Shown here in pieces: positions 10,414 through 22,930 of a stretch of DNA of 64,000 nucleotides. Source of the DNA: Cryptomeria japonica (Eukaryota; Streptophyta; Pinopsida; Cupressales; Cupressaceae); the NCBI RefSeq assembly GCF_030272615.1, contig NC_081411.1, positions 210,621,744 to 210,685,743 of the forward strand, read 5' to 3'. The translations under genes were made by a program, and so were the position numbers. The notes under the pieces were generated by a model. The model did no database searches. It had not been told where the DNA came from and saw nothing but the letters and a program-made list of their open reading frames with translations. Each line of letters starts with the position of its first letter. Positions within the stretch are counted from its first letter, which is position 1.

Positions 10414-13400
10414 AAATTGTAGGAAGTGTTGCCGGCCAGAGTAAGATTAGACTTAGATTGTGAAGGGACGTGGTCTCTCTTTTCGTGGAATGACAAGGGT
10501 TGTACAATGCCCCTGAAAAGGTTAGACTGACCAAGAGATGTCTTGATCAGTTTTGCCTAGATCCTATTTGTTTGTAGGAAACTAAAATTAAGTTAGAAGA
10601 TTTTGATACCTTTTAGAGTAGATTCAAAAAATGGAAATGTGTTTTAGTGGAAGCTCAGGGAGCTTCGGGTGGTTTAGCTATTTTATGGAATGACTCCTTA
10701 GTGGAGGTCACAATCATGACATAGGGAAATTGGTGGCAATTGGTGAGAATTTATTCTAAACAACTACATATGCATGTGTATATATGATCAATGTTTATGG
10801 TCCAAACAACACTAATTTGAAAAAATAGCTATCGATTGATTTATCTAAGTGTCTTAAATAGGATACTAATAACCCTTTTATTATATGTGGTGACTTTAAT
10901 GCCTTGGTCAGACCTTCAGATAAAATGGGTGGCATTGGCTTGAATAGACAGAGTAATAAAGACTTCAATTCCTTTATCACAAAATCAGGCTTAGTTGAGA
11001 TTCATTTTAAGACTGGTGAATACACATGGACCAATAGAAGAAGCGATTTTTAAAAAAAAGTGGAAATACTTGATAAGTTTTTCATATCCGATGATTGGTT
11101 ATCTAGTACTTGGACGTGCATTACAAATATTCTTCCTTTCACGGGATCGGATCATTATCTCATACGTATCTGTGTACAAGATGAAAAATCCCTAGATAAA
11201 TGTCCTTTCAAATTTGAAGCAATGTGGCTTAGGGAAAACAACCTTAGATCTTTGTTGGAGGCTTGGTGGAAACATGTTCTGAAAAAGATTGGAAACAAAT
11301 TTTTCACTTTCTTTAAAAAACTTCAATTTGTTAAAGAATAACTAAAGAAATGGAATAGAGAATCTTTCAAAAAAGAATTTAACGAGAAATTGAAATTAGA
11401 AGAAGAGTTAAAACAACTACATGAACAAATTATTCTACAAGGAATGGACGAAGTCTCCTTTTTGAAAGAGAAGGAGCTTAACAAGGTGTACTCTGAAATT
11501 TTAGATAGAGAGGAATCATTTTGGAGATAGAAACCCTGTGAAACTTGGCTGAAGGAAGGTGATAGAAACACCAAATTTTTCCACACATTAGTTAAGGTGA
11601 GTAGAACTTATAATATTATCTATTCAATTAAGAATGTGGAGGGAGACCTACTAATAGATCAAGAATCCATTAACGGGGAGGCCATTAGTCACTTTTTGAA
11701 GTCTTTCAATGGAGAAGTGTTATTAGACCAGGATCTATAGTCCATCATGGACATCATCCCCACCTGTGTGAAGGAACAACATAATAGGATGTTATTGAGT
11801 GTTGTGTCAATGGAGGAGGTGAAATTTGCGGTTTTTGATATGGGCTCTGATAAATCTCTAGGACCGGATGCTTTCCCTGTCCTCTTTTTTCAAAAATTCT
11901 AGGACATTTTGGCTAATGATTTATGGGAAGTTGTGGAGGAATCAAGAAAAGGCGACTTTGTCCTTAAGGGTTTCAATAACATATTCATAGCCCTAATATC
12001 AGAAAAGTAGAATATCTCTACTTTCAATTATTTCAATCTTATATCCCCATGTAATACGATCTACAAAGTAATTTCATAGGTGATAGCAAATAGATTGAAA
12101 TAAATTTTGGAGGAGGTTATTTTCCTGGAATAGAGCGGGTTTGCACCTAGAAGATCCATCTACAAAAGAATCATCTTAACACATGAGGCAATCCATTCCA
12201 TTCAACTTTCAAAAAGGGAGAAAATGATGATAAAATTGGACATCAAAAAATCTTATGATGAGGTAAATAGGGATTTTATTTTAAAAGTCCTAGCTAAATT
12301 TGGTTTTGATCCAATTTGGGTAGCTTGGGTAGACAGTTGTATCAATAACTCATGCTTATTTGTTCTCATCAATGGTAGCCCTAAGGGTTTCTCTCTTTCA
12401 AACAAAGGTTTAAGATAGGGGGATCCCTTATCCCATTTTCTATTTATAATAATGGTGGAGGTTTTGGGGAGATTTATCTCTAAAGAGTGTAGAGCAGGCT
12501 GTTGGAAGGGGGTGTTGATTGCAGATGGGGTGGAACCACCTACTCACCTTCAATTTGTAGATGACACATTCTTGGCTGGAGAGGCATCGGCACGAACAAG
12601 TGTTAGCTCAAAGAGTGAACTGCATCAAATTGAAGATTTTTTTGTTTAACTCAGAACCTTTCAAATAAAGGGACATTAGTGGGATACTTAGCATGAAATT
12701 GGGAAACCTACCAGGCAAGTTCCTAGGCATGTCTCTCTTTGGAGCAGAAAATAAATCAACTCTATTGAAAAATTTGGTGGAGAGCTATTTCAGCAGACTT
12801 GAGGGGTGCAAAAGTAAATGGTTGACATTGGCTGGTAGAATTCTAATGCTTTAAACGGTTGTCTTGGCTAGTCCCATATTTTCAATGACGTACCTCAAAA
12901 TCCCAATTAAAATCATAAATGTGATTAAACAGAGAATGAGGAAATTTTTCTGGAATGGAGCTAATGAGAAGGATAAAATCCCTTTATTGGCTTGGGAAAA
13001 AGTTTGTAGATCGAAGTTGAAGGGGGGTGTAGGACTCAGGAATTCGCTAACTATGAATGAGGCTCTTTGAGAAAGACTTTCTTGGAGCATTTATGCTAAT
13101 CCAAACCAGATATGGGTTAAGGTTGTGAGGGCTAAATATTTGGACTCAACGAAGAACCACAAAATTTTCACAATCAAAAATCCACCCAAAGGATCTGCAA
13201 TATGGAATTTCATAGTGAGTAGTAGAAAAGTCCTGATAGATCATCTAACATGGCATATTGGAAATGAAAGTTTAGCTAAATTTTAGGATGACTCATGGGC
13301 TTCTTATCCTCTAATAAAAGATATGGCTGACTTTTCAGATATAAAAACACAACTATATAGTATTTGGGGTGACAGGGTCAAAGATTATTTGGAGGTTAAA

Positions 13401-15884
13401 CAAGGCCCTTTGGGCGAGGATTGGTGTTGGAAATATCTATCAAACACGGGGCTTTTAGAGAATCAACAATTGCTTTTAAAATATATTTTAGTTCAGAGGA
13501 AGATTTATATCGCAAAAGAATAGGATATAGTGGTTTGGTGTGGATCCAAGGATGGTAAATATTCAGTAAAATTAGGTTATCAGATTTTGGAAGGAATGGT
13601 GAAAGATTGTTCGAAAGTGAATAATTTAATTTGGCGCAAACATTGTCTACCCAATGCAGGAGTTTTGTAAAGATGTAAATTATTCTATATTCAATTAAGA
13701 AATAAAATACTCTTTATTCTTAAATATACTCATAATTCTTCTAATAAGTCTATTTCAAACACTTTCCAATCCTAAACTCTTGTAGATGATTCCGTTGATA
13801 TCATAATAAAATGAGATTTCTATAAATAGGTAAAGAATTTTCATAAAATAGGAAAATTGTAGAAGTATCTTAATCTTATCTTCATACAATGCTTAGCCTT
13901 TTCTAATGCTTTAAGTTTGAATACAAACATAAAAGAAAGAGAGACATGCATCCTTTGATCTGTAAATCCAAGCTATCTTCAATTCAATCTTTAGAATAAA
14001 GACAAGAACACGATTCAGGTGCTTTTTCCACCCAACCTTGAATTTTACACTTCCTCAGAATCCTTGGTCAATCAAGAATACCTGACCCTACACGAATCGC
14101 TTAGCAAAAATAATTCGATAGACAAGATGGAATCTGGTGGGTGCCTAAATGATACATGCATTTTTAATTTTCTAATTCATTAAAGAAATAACCAAGTTTA
14201 TTCAAGGATATGGTAGAGTGGATAAATAAAATGAATCGATCTATTTCAATGGTTATTCGATTACTCGGCCAAGTATAATGCCATGCATAGAAAATTATAT
14301 AGTTTGAAAAAAGCATACTCTCTCTCTACAACCCATATTCCGCACCCATCCTGGAAGGTAACTTTCCACAACACAATCCTATTTAGCTTTGTTCATATAA
14401 ATCTAGAATAAATATTTATATAGAAGAGAATCTTTTATTGAATAGAAATAGAAAACATCAATTTCTTGTTACAATCGATTATATTTGACAAGAACAAACA
14501 ATATTTCATGGATAAATGGATATATATATCTGAAAAGAAGAAATTTTTCATTACTATTTTGAAAAGTAAATCAAAATCAAATATTAAAGAAAGAAGGTGT
14601 AGCGCATGTATGTGTCCTTACATATAATTGAATAGAATGAGTACACATTCTTTTAAATAACTTATTTAATGCAATCCTAACACGCGTTTCCTACAAATTT
14701 AGTATTTAACTATCCAAGTTCAATAATTCCTTCTATGAATATTAAATAAGATGATATGATCTCATGATACATATCCCTATATGGCTATTTAAATGAAACT
14801 TTCAAAGAAAACCATCATGACTTCTATTGCATGAATCCAAATCTAAGTTTAGTTATTTCCTTCATTATCGATCTAAAAAAATCAAATCTCAAGAGAATTC
14901 CTTATCTAAAATATATAATGAAATATTGCTCAAATAAGAGCCTACCTCTGTAGTTTGAAGCCAAATCTGTGATGATCAACACAACTCTTCTTCCAAATCT
15001 GACTGCAACTCTTTCCTTTACTTTCTTCCTAACCTCTTCAATGTTATTCTTTTTCTATGTTTCCAAGTTTGTCAATGTCTTCTAATATCATTTCTGTCTA
15101 TTGTATCATCCTTATTCTCTATATATTTCCTCCACTATCTTTTTGTCTCTCTACTATGTGCTTGTGCTTCTATTTATCCTAAACCCGTGCTACGTTTTCT
15201 CCTTCGTTTTAGGCTTACATTACTACTATATATGATTCTCCTTGTGAATTCCATGTTCATTAAAAACTCTTAGTTCTTGTTTACTGTCAATCACCATTAT
15301 TAGATCTCCACTATCAACTTCCTTTTGCTACAAATAAGACTACGTGGGCTTGGTCCAACGGTATACCACATGTGTAGTCCGTGTTAGAGTCTAATACAAC
15401 CACTCTCATGGAAAGGTCGATGTCTATATCAATTAACCTTTGCCACTGGTGTTCAAATCGATCACTAAGTCTTAGTTACTGCATGAGTCGATGCTTCTTA
15501 TTGACTTCACCATGACTTACTATTTTCTATGAGTTGCATTTATTACCCTTATCTTCCTGTGACTAAACTACACTATATTTCCTTCTAGTTTTGATCTTTA
15601 CGCCACTCTTAACTCAAGTTTAACAAAGTGTCACCATTTATTTTGATTACTTGCAACTACCTGCGTTTCTTGCCAATGGTTTCCTAAGTCTCTGCCAAGT
15701 CGATTAGCATCGATTTTCCTCAACTCATAGTCTTCCATGAGTTTAGTCAATACTGTATCCTTGGCAAACAATTTCCATTGCATCGTGGTATGAGGTTAGT
15801 GCTAATTCGACTTCTCTTTATTGATTTCTTTATAACATGCAATGAAAGTCGCTTAACTCAATTTTAATCAATAACATCCACCAC

Positions 15885-15887
<3 letters not shown>

Positions 15888-15965
<78 letters not shown>
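15888..15965. repeat. (AT)n microsatellite
   Basis: About 39 uninterrupted AT dinucleotides inside the solo-LTR-like insertion. Several shorter TATATATA/TATGTATA tracts follow between 16030 and 16240. Confidence 0.95.
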
Positions 15966-15970
<5 letters not shown>

Positions 15971-16422
15971 ATTAGATTTATGAAAATATAAACATAGAGG
16001 TTATAAAAATATAAATGCATACATCATGATTATGTATATGTATATATATACATAATATTCAATGATTATGTATATGTATACATATACATAATTTCAACAA
16101 GAAACTAATCACATTAAGAGTAATCAATATAATTACATATATACCATAATTACCTACGTATATATATATGTATATGATCAACTCATATAGTTATTCGAAC
16201 TCATATACACATATAATACGTATAATTATATATATATAATCTTGAAAACCAAACATAAAATATAGTTTTACCAATCACATACACCTGCACAAAGATCTTT
16301 AATTCATAGGGTCAATATTAATTTCCAAATTATTAACAAATTTCATTCTCATAGACAAATAAAACATAACATTTGCCATTACTTACAAAATTTCACTCAT
16401 AACTCAAAATCATGCATCCAAT

Positions 16423-16423
<1 letters not shown>

Positions 16424-16469
<46 letters not shown>
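16424..16469. repeat. (CA)n microsatellite
   Basis: Twenty-three uninterrupted CA dinucleotides, followed by a short TA tract. Confidence 0.95.
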
Positions 16470-16480
<11 letters not shown>

Positions 16481-18242
16481 TCACTATTGTTGTGTGTGGG
16501 ATTCCTCTAATCTAGCGAAGTCAATGAGCTAACACAACTCTACCTGAACGATGTTCTCGCCTTCATTTGCGTTCACCTATCCTTGCAACCACTTGCATTC
16601 AATAGCTCATCAGCGATGATGATCCCAATTTATAGTAAAAATAATACTAGTCATTCAATTGCATTTACATAACTAAATGAATGTAAATCATTTCATTGCA
16701 TTTGAATTCTGATTGTATTATCATCATAGAAAAATTTCATTTCCATTACAATGTTATCTCATAAACGAAAAGTATACATTATTTTCCTAATAACATAGTT
16801 GTTGAAAAATATGGTTCGTGACAAGCTTTTACATGGTTGTCTTTCAAAAGGATAATTCTTATAGAAGAAAGAAGGAAGCGTTTGGGGCTGGTAGGGCCCA
16901 CAAAGTGCATAATGTGTGGGGAAGCTGAAGAGGATCTTGACCACCTTTTACTACAATGCAAGGTAGCTCAGAACTACTGGCTAAATGTAAAGGGAAAACT
17001 ACATTGGCATGGCCCTTTACAAAATTCTCTCAAAGATGTATTTCAAAGCTCGCCAAGGCAAAATAAGTGGTCTACTTTTTCAAGCATACGGAATATTTTC
17101 CCATCTCTAGTGATATGGAAGGAAAGAAACCGAAGGATTTTTCAAGATAAGACTAAGGATGTAAGGAGGCTTTTAAGTAGAATTGATCTGGCAATCAAAG
17201 AAACTCTAGGGGCAATAGCTTCCCAATTGGATTCCATGAGTGTCCCTTTCACTCTAGAGGAAAAGAGAATTCAAAAATTATGGCCAAATATCAAAATAAG
17301 ACATGAGGCCTAGAATAATAAGAAGCAGAGTAACAAAAGGGATTCACCCATAGAGTGGATTCCACCCCAAAGGGGATGGAATAAAGAAAATTTTGATGGT
17401 GCTGCGCAATACATAATGGGTTTTTTTGGTGTGGGTGTGGTGCTAAGGGATCATTGTGGCAACTTGGTGAAATTTGGGGCCCAGTTTATTAGGAAGGGAA
17501 CTAATAATGAAGCTGAAGCATATGTAGTTTTGTTACAAATCCGGTGTGCTCGAGAATTCGGTGTTAGAAAATTGCATCTAGAAGGGGATGCGCTGATCAT
17601 AATCCAAGCTATAAAAAATGGAGAAATCAAGTCTTGGCATTTACAAAGATTTTTATCTTTGGTCTTAGAGGATTTGAATTATTTTGAAGATTTTGTGGTC
17701 AACCATGTTAGGAGGGAGGGTAATAAGGTGGTGAACAAATTATCTAAATGGGCCTTGTCTTTAAACCAAGTGGAGGATTCAAGATGCAAAGTATATGATG
17801 GTGATCTAATTTTGGACGAATCACTTTAAAAATTGATGACCCAAAGTTTATTTTTGTAAGTCGAGAGATAAAATTTTATTTATGAGAATTAGAAAGAAGA
17901 CGACGGTTAAGGGGTATTGGGGACATGTGAGAATCTTTTTCAATAGAAGATTCCTTTATTAATTTACTTTATGAAATTTGGCAGAGGAAGTGATATCATT
18001 TTCTTTGTAGGTTGTATGCTTTAATGATGGTAGTGGTGGTGGTGAAATGAGTCGAGGCTAGTGGATTATTTCCAAGCAATTTTATGTAATGATTTCATTC
18101 TTTCTATGTGGGAAGGTGGTCATTTGATGTTTAAGGAAAAGCACATTTATTATCGGGCATCCCGGTGTTTATGTGAATGGCAGTTTACATGAGTTGGCTT
18201 TATTTTTAAGGAAGCTAAGATTGATGTTTTTCTTCAATTTTA

Positions 18243-18854
18243 TGTTTGGCTTTGTCTCTGTGTATATGTGGAAGCACAGATTGGTGGATTGATGGAGGCC
18301 ACGTTCACCTTTAAGACACAAAATTAGCACAAGTCTCTATATGAGCCAGTAGAGAACCACAGGCTTAAACTCCTTCTCAATGTCCATCTGATCAGGTGGT
18401 GAATGCAATGCAGAGGACGCTGGGTTTCTTTTTTTTGCAAGCAACTCATAGATGGAAATTAAATGTGAATATCGCAATGATGCTTATGGCATGGGGTCTT
18501 GAATTAGGGGTTGCAGAAGATGATATTTGTTGGGACATGAACTCCCTATTCGAGTAGGATTTACTTACTCGAATTGACTCTATCGTAGAGAGGGCCTACT
18601 CAGGATATGGGTTTGACTATAGAGAATGTTTCGAGAGTTAGATTGTGGTGGAGGAGCTTGGGTTTGTCCCCTTTGTACGATGGCCCAAAATGGTAAACCA
18701 AAGACTCTATTTGAATCAAATTCAGATAGAATAGAATTCTTTAGTGGCAGTGATAAGGGAGTATCAATTTGTGAGGGAAAGTCGCAAGCTTTGGTTCCTG
18801 AACATAATTCCTAGGAGGAGGTATAGTGCAAGACGTCAACCGGTTGGAGTTTGA
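18243..18854 (+). pseudogene. Coding-like segment in the LINE-2 3' region (downstream of RNase H)
   Basis: A frame of about 200 codons runs from near 18243 to TGA at 18852, broken by single stops (18555, 18639, 18732 and a few upstream). It reads, for example, VNAMQRTLGFFFLQATHRWK, MLMAWGLELG, YGFDYRECFES and LWFLNIIPRRR. The duplicated copy at 24363-24974 keeps the same frame and most residues, and some stops seen here are sense codons there. It is not in frame with the RNase H that ends at 17829. I do not recognise the family. It may be a third ORF or a frameshifted C-terminal extension of ORF2, comparable to the one in LINE-1. Confidence 0.5.
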
Positions 18855-19250
18855 TCTCTATATTGATGGTGATATGTTTAACATGGTTTGGTCTCCTCGA
18901 CAGTCTTTTTGATATCAGTTTTTGGGTCCTTCCAGTTGCTACATTTGGTCCTACATAAGGTGTTTGTTTAAACCTGTCAAGTTTTTTTTTTACAGGGTCA
19001 TGTTCTTAGTGTCTTAAAAAAGTGGGGGAAGTGTCTAGTTTTGAAGTCTTTAGCCCCTAGAAGATTTTAGTGGCTTGTAGTATGGCAGATATGTATAACT
19101 TTGTTAAGAAAATATGCAAAAATTAGTAAGTTGTAGACAATATGTGAGAATATGGGCTATTTTGGGTGCCAATTAGGACTAATACATGTAATGTAACTCT
19201 TTTTTCCTAATACTTAATAAAAAATCATTATTACCGACTGAAAAAAAATA

Positions 19251-19265
19251 ATTATAATTAATAAT
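19251..19265. repeat. Right target-site duplication of LINE-2
   Basis: ATTATAATTAATAAT follows the A-rich LINE tail and repeats 8554-8568. It is copied again at 25369-25383 behind the duplicated LINE 3' end. Confidence 0.65.
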
Positions 19266-19350
19266 ATAATACAACATTAATTTGTCCTTCTATTTTTATA
19301 AATTATATATCAATTAAATATTACATGCATACTAAATTTTATTGGTTTTT

Positions 19351-19448
<98 letters not shown>

Positions 19449-19464
19449 TACATGTATATATATT

Positions 19465-19532
<68 letters not shown>
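19351..19532. repeat. TA-rich microsatellite with regular TG variants
   Basis: About 180 bp of (TA)n broken by TGTA steps every 14-22 bp. The duplicated copy at 43960-43977 has only a short TATATATATATA tract, so the array expanded or contracted after duplication. Confidence 0.95.
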
Positions 19533-19674
19533 ATGAGCAAGGTATCTGGGGAAATTGTTTTTCCCAATTTTGACACACCTAGCACATGAAACAAATGGAA
19601 AGAAGCAACAACTGACAACAGGAACTTTATATGGGTCCACATGAAACAACACACACTAAGTCAAAGCTTAATGT

Positions 19675-19917
19675 GTGATGTTTAAGCCATATGGTAAGAA
19701 TGCATGTGTGATATGGTTGGATCCCTTAGAAAAGTGTTTTGGGAATATAAAGCAGATGCCATGCAAGCACATGTATCATTACAAATGTATCTTGAGATCC
19801 ACAAAAATTAGAACCAGGTTAAAAAGTATTTATAGGAACCACCATTCTATAGGCATGAGGACAATAGGTAAGGTCTATTTAGAGTATTCTTTCTTTTTTC
19901 AAAATTCAATATCATGA
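19675..19917 (+). pseudogene. RING-H2 gene fragment, second copy
   Basis: The frame reads ACVIWLDPLEKCFGNIKQMP followed by CKHMYHYKCIL. It covers the first Cys, a lost second Cys (Trp in place of Cys in CVIW), the Cys-x-His pair and the His-x2-Cys of a RING-H2 finger. It diverges after ILRS and lacks the terminal CPxC. It is clearly related to the fragment at 94-261 (CFGELKQLPCKN) and to the one at 44034. With a zinc ligand missing and no intact second half, it cannot fold as a RING. It lies in the duplicated block downstream of LINE-2. Confidence 0.6.
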
Positions 19918-21311
19918 ATGCACATTTTTTTCAAAAAAAAATCCTTTTTCTAAGTTAATTATTTAATTTCACGGCTATAGATTTGAAGCAAATAAAATTA
20001 CAATAAAATTTTAGACACTTAGTTCCATGGCTAATAATAATCTAATTATATGAAAGGTTCACATATATATTCCATAAATCTTCAATAATATATTGTTTCA
20101 TAACAATTTTCAGCCAAAGTAAATAATATACTTTTTGTTTAAACTATACAAGTTAATATTTATATATTGAGAAATATGTGTTTTGTGCATATACATATAT
20201 TCACACATTGATATACATAAATGTAAAAATAGCATGCCTAATTTCTTGCAAGATTAGCAAATCAATTCTATACACCTTCACCAATATATTTTTTATATGA
20301 ATTTTTGAGCTAAGTATCATATTTATTTCATTTAAACTATAAAATTTAGATTTATATATCCATGTGTATAGGTGAAGGTAGTGTGTGTCCATATGTACAA
20401 ACAAGCATTGATATATGGATTTGTATGTGTGTATATATGCATAAAAAATATACACTCTTAGGGAACATTCTATTAATGGATTATAATTTTGTGTCAGTTG
20501 CAATAGTTTAGCATATATCCAAAATAATTACGACACCATTTACCCAAAAATAAAAATAAAAAAACCTTTTTTTTTTTAGTTGTACCAGGTGCAAACTCAC
20601 AGCCCAAATCAACTCTTACATTGTTATATCTTCCTTGAAAATTAAAATATATAACTATTTTAATGTCTTCCTTGAAAATAAACATTCTCTTTTCTAATAT
20701 ACTAACTTTAATAAAAATGTGAGATCTTATATTGTGACATTAATTTTTGTGAATAATAATAAAAAAAATAGATTTAGACAATTTGTATATTACCAAATTG
20801 AAAAATAGAAATAAATTATTTTACAATTCAAAAATAGCAGATTTTAATAAAAGATACCATCTTATAATGTAAAATTGTGAGTGTTAAATTTTTTGATTTT
20901 TCAAAAAAAAAATTAAATTAAATTTTAGAATCTTTAAAAATAATCCTTTGTATTTTTCCCTTATTTTAAAATAAATTATAATTGAATAAATTTATTTTAA
21001 ATATATAAAAAAATTTTATAATTAAAATTTTAAAAGATTTTCACATCACCTTACTATGTAATGGGTATGCGAAAGAGATGTGGAAGTTTAATGAGGAAAA
21101 AGTATGTTCTATCTTTTGTATATATTTGTTCAATAAATGAGGTCAATTATTAGCCTATGTAAAAATAATGTTGTTTGTGTGAAAAAAGTCTCAATGGAGA
21201 AGTCATGTCTTCACATCAACTTATAGGGATCCAAACTTGATTGAAGTAAAACATCTAAATTGGGAAGATATTCAAGTTCTCTTACCAACAAATTCATGTT
21301 ATGTTTGTAAC
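19918..21311. other. AT-rich non-coding stretch
   Basis: No gene is visible. The stretch is low-complexity AT sequence with TATATG runs. Most of it is absent from the duplicated copy: there, the RING fragment at 44034 is separated from the polypurine block at 44197 by only about 80 bp. Confidence 0.6.
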
Positions 21312-22010
21312 ATGGAGATATGGAGACGAAGAAAGGAGTAGAAAAAGGAAGAGATGTAGGGGGAAAGATTAAGAGATAGATAAATATATTGGGAGAGATG
21401 GAAGAAGAAATATAGAGAGATAGAGATAAAGAGGAAAATATATAAATATAAAGGTCAAGAAGAGGGAGAGGGGGAGAAGTAGATGGGTAGAAAGAGGAGA
21501 TACACATCTAGAGATAGAGGGTTAGAGAAAAACAACGGGATGAATAGATAGAAAGATAAAGGGAGATAGAGGGAGAGATAAGGAGATAATGAGAGATGTA
21601 GATGGTGAGATAGGGAAATATAAAGATAGAAATATTGAGAGAGGACAGGGGGAGACATAGATAGAGAGACAAAAAAGTAGGGAAAAGGAGAGATATACAT
21701 GTAGAGATGGAGAAAGGGGGGGAGAAATAAGGGAGATAAAGAGAGAGGGAGAGGGAGATAGAGGGGGGAGATACACATATGAGGAGAGAAAATAAAAGAA
21801 GAAGATATATTGAGATATATGGGAAGATAAAGGGAAAGAGAGGTAGACATAGAGATATAGATTTAAATATATAGAGACTAGTAATAGAGAGGGGGAGAGG
21901 GAGAGATTTAAATATATGGGGATGAGATATACATACAAAGATAGAGATAGGGAGGGATAAATTGGGTGAGTGAGAGATATGAGTATATATAGAGAGAAAA
22001 AGAAAGTCCA
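21312..22010. repeat. 700-bp polypurine tract (GAGAGATA-rich plus strand)
   Basis: The plus strand is almost entirely A and G with scattered T, built from variants of GAGATAGAGA and GGGAGAGATA. The long minus-strand frames here (Ser/Leu/Tyr/Pro-rich) are by-products of this composition and are not genes. The tract is duplicated at 44197-44870. Confidence 0.9.
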
Positions 22011-22930
22011 TTATAAAAATTAAAAACAAGTTTTAAACATGCAATTTATTATTTATATATTATATTTGTTATTCAATATAAGAATTATCAAAATCTTAAA
22101 AATAAAAAATAATATAAATGATTTGAAATATATAATTAAATAATTATACTCTCTATATATTATTTATATGTTATAATTAAAAAATTAAAATCTAATCTAC
22201 AAAAACTAAATAGAAAATTTTAAAATATTTAATTAAAAATACAATACTGAATAAGTAGAACTTTAATTATGTATTATAATATAATTATTAAAATCTAAAA
22301 CTCCAACTCTCAAAATGACAATGAGTAAAAATATTGACAACAAACATTTTATGTCAAAGTTTTATTAATATAATATTATAATATTATAAAATGAAAATTA
22401 ATGTTAGTAATTTTATAAAATTAGATAGAAATAAGTTGTATACTAGTAAATCCAGCAAATCTAGAAATAGATAAAGATTATTTTTCAATCTCACTGTTTT
22501 TCATTTTATAGACTAAATGTTAACTTCGCCTGTTTGTATGGCACGGTACTCGGTAGTGCATATAAATATGTTAGCGTGAAGTTAAAAATCTCAAATTGTT
22601 TAATCTATTTCGCATGCTTAAAATTTGAACTGGTTTGGGCTCTCAGTTTTAGCGGTAATTGAAACAACACGACTTGGAACAGGTAGATTAGTATTCAACC
22701 TGACCTAGATTGAATTTTTGATTAATTTGGTTTGTTGAACTTTATATAAAATGGTCTTTAAATTTTTGATTAATTTGGTTGGTTGAAGTTTACAAACAAT
22801 CTTTTTCAGTTAATTTAGATTGATAAATTTAATTAATTCATGAAATGCAGGTGATTGGGTTATCAAAATACAAAATGGCTGATAGAACCGTAGTACAGAG
22901 AGAGATGCAGGTGATTGGGTTATCAGAATT
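22011..22930. other. AT-rich tail of unit A and the duplication junction
   Basis: The part from 22011 to 22663 matches 44875-45084 and 63506-63925. The part from 22664 to 22930 has no counterpart in the window. It contains a 21-bp direct repeat (ATGCAGGTGATTGGGTTATCA at 22846 and 22906) just before the LINE copy starts. No gene is visible. Confidence 0.55.

Larger units (their letters stand above)
13666..16823. mobile_element. 3,158-bp TG...CA insertion without ORFs (solo-LTR-like)
   Basis: The duplicate copy of this LINE at 23090-23115 reads straight through (GTAGGAGCTTTTACATGG), which shows the empty site. Here the sequence breaks after AGTTT (13661-13665) and resumes with AGCTT (16824-16828), a 5-bp duplication with one C/T difference. 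The insertion starts TGTAAAG and ends GTGACA. The 5-bp duplication and TG...CA ends are LTR-retrotransposon hallmarks, and the lack of any coding content suggests a solo LTR left by recombination. A non-autonomous LARD-type element is an alternative. It contains a (TA)n and a (CA)n microsatellite. Confidence 0.65.
10480..17829 (+). pseudogene. LINE-2 ORF2: endonuclease, RT, zf-RVT, RNase H (interrupted)
   Basis: Domains in order: endonuclease about 10490-11190 (a CL-stop-ETK match to the usual LQETK site with TAG at 10575, CGDFNA, TWTNRR, GSDHYL). RT about 11830-13090 (IKLDIKKSYDEV, LR-stop-GDP with TAG at 12416, and LQFVDDTFLA in place of FADD). zf-RVT continues after the insertion (16840-17000, CIMCGEAEEDLDHLLLQC). 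RNase H 17340-17829 (ENFDGAAQ, NNEAEAY, LEGDALIIIQ). The last catalytic Asp appears as Asn in NKVVNKLSK, whereas the paralogue at 24000 keeps Asp. More than fifteen stops are present, many in codons that are Gln or Trp in relatives. Inactive. Confidence 0.85.
8569..19250 (+). mobile_element. LINE-2: full-length plus-strand LINE, decayed and split by an insertion
   Basis: ORF1 begins at 8608, and endonuclease, RT, zf-RVT and RNase H follow to 17829. A further coding-like segment and a 3' end with an AATAAA-like signal (TTAATAAAAAATC) and an A-run close the element. A 15-bp duplication flanks it. It belongs to a different LINE family from LINE-1: the ORF1, RT and 3' regions differ clearly. A 3,158-bp insertion at 13666-16823 separates the zf-RVT region into two parts. 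The same 3' end is present again at 22931-25368. Confidence 0.88.
13489..22663 (+). repeat. Segmental duplication, unit A
   Basis: This interval (less the 13666-16823 insertion) aligns in order with unit B: LINE-2 zf-RVT and RNase H, LINE 3' end, the LINE target sequence, TA microsatellite, RING fragment, polypurine block and AT-rich tail. The match ends near 22663, at GGGCTCTCAGTTTTAGCGGTAATTGA. Because both copies share the LINE/flank junction, the duplication came after the LINE insertion. Confidence 0.8.

Noticed and set aside
19310-19654. Frames encoding Tyr-Ile repeats on both strands
   Set aside because: Pure translation of the TA microsatellite.
21211-22029. Several 98-173 codon minus-strand frames rich in Ser, Leu, Tyr and Pro
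   Set aside because: They are translations of the polypurine/polypyrimidine repeat; all frames stay open because the tract lacks stop triplets on that strand.
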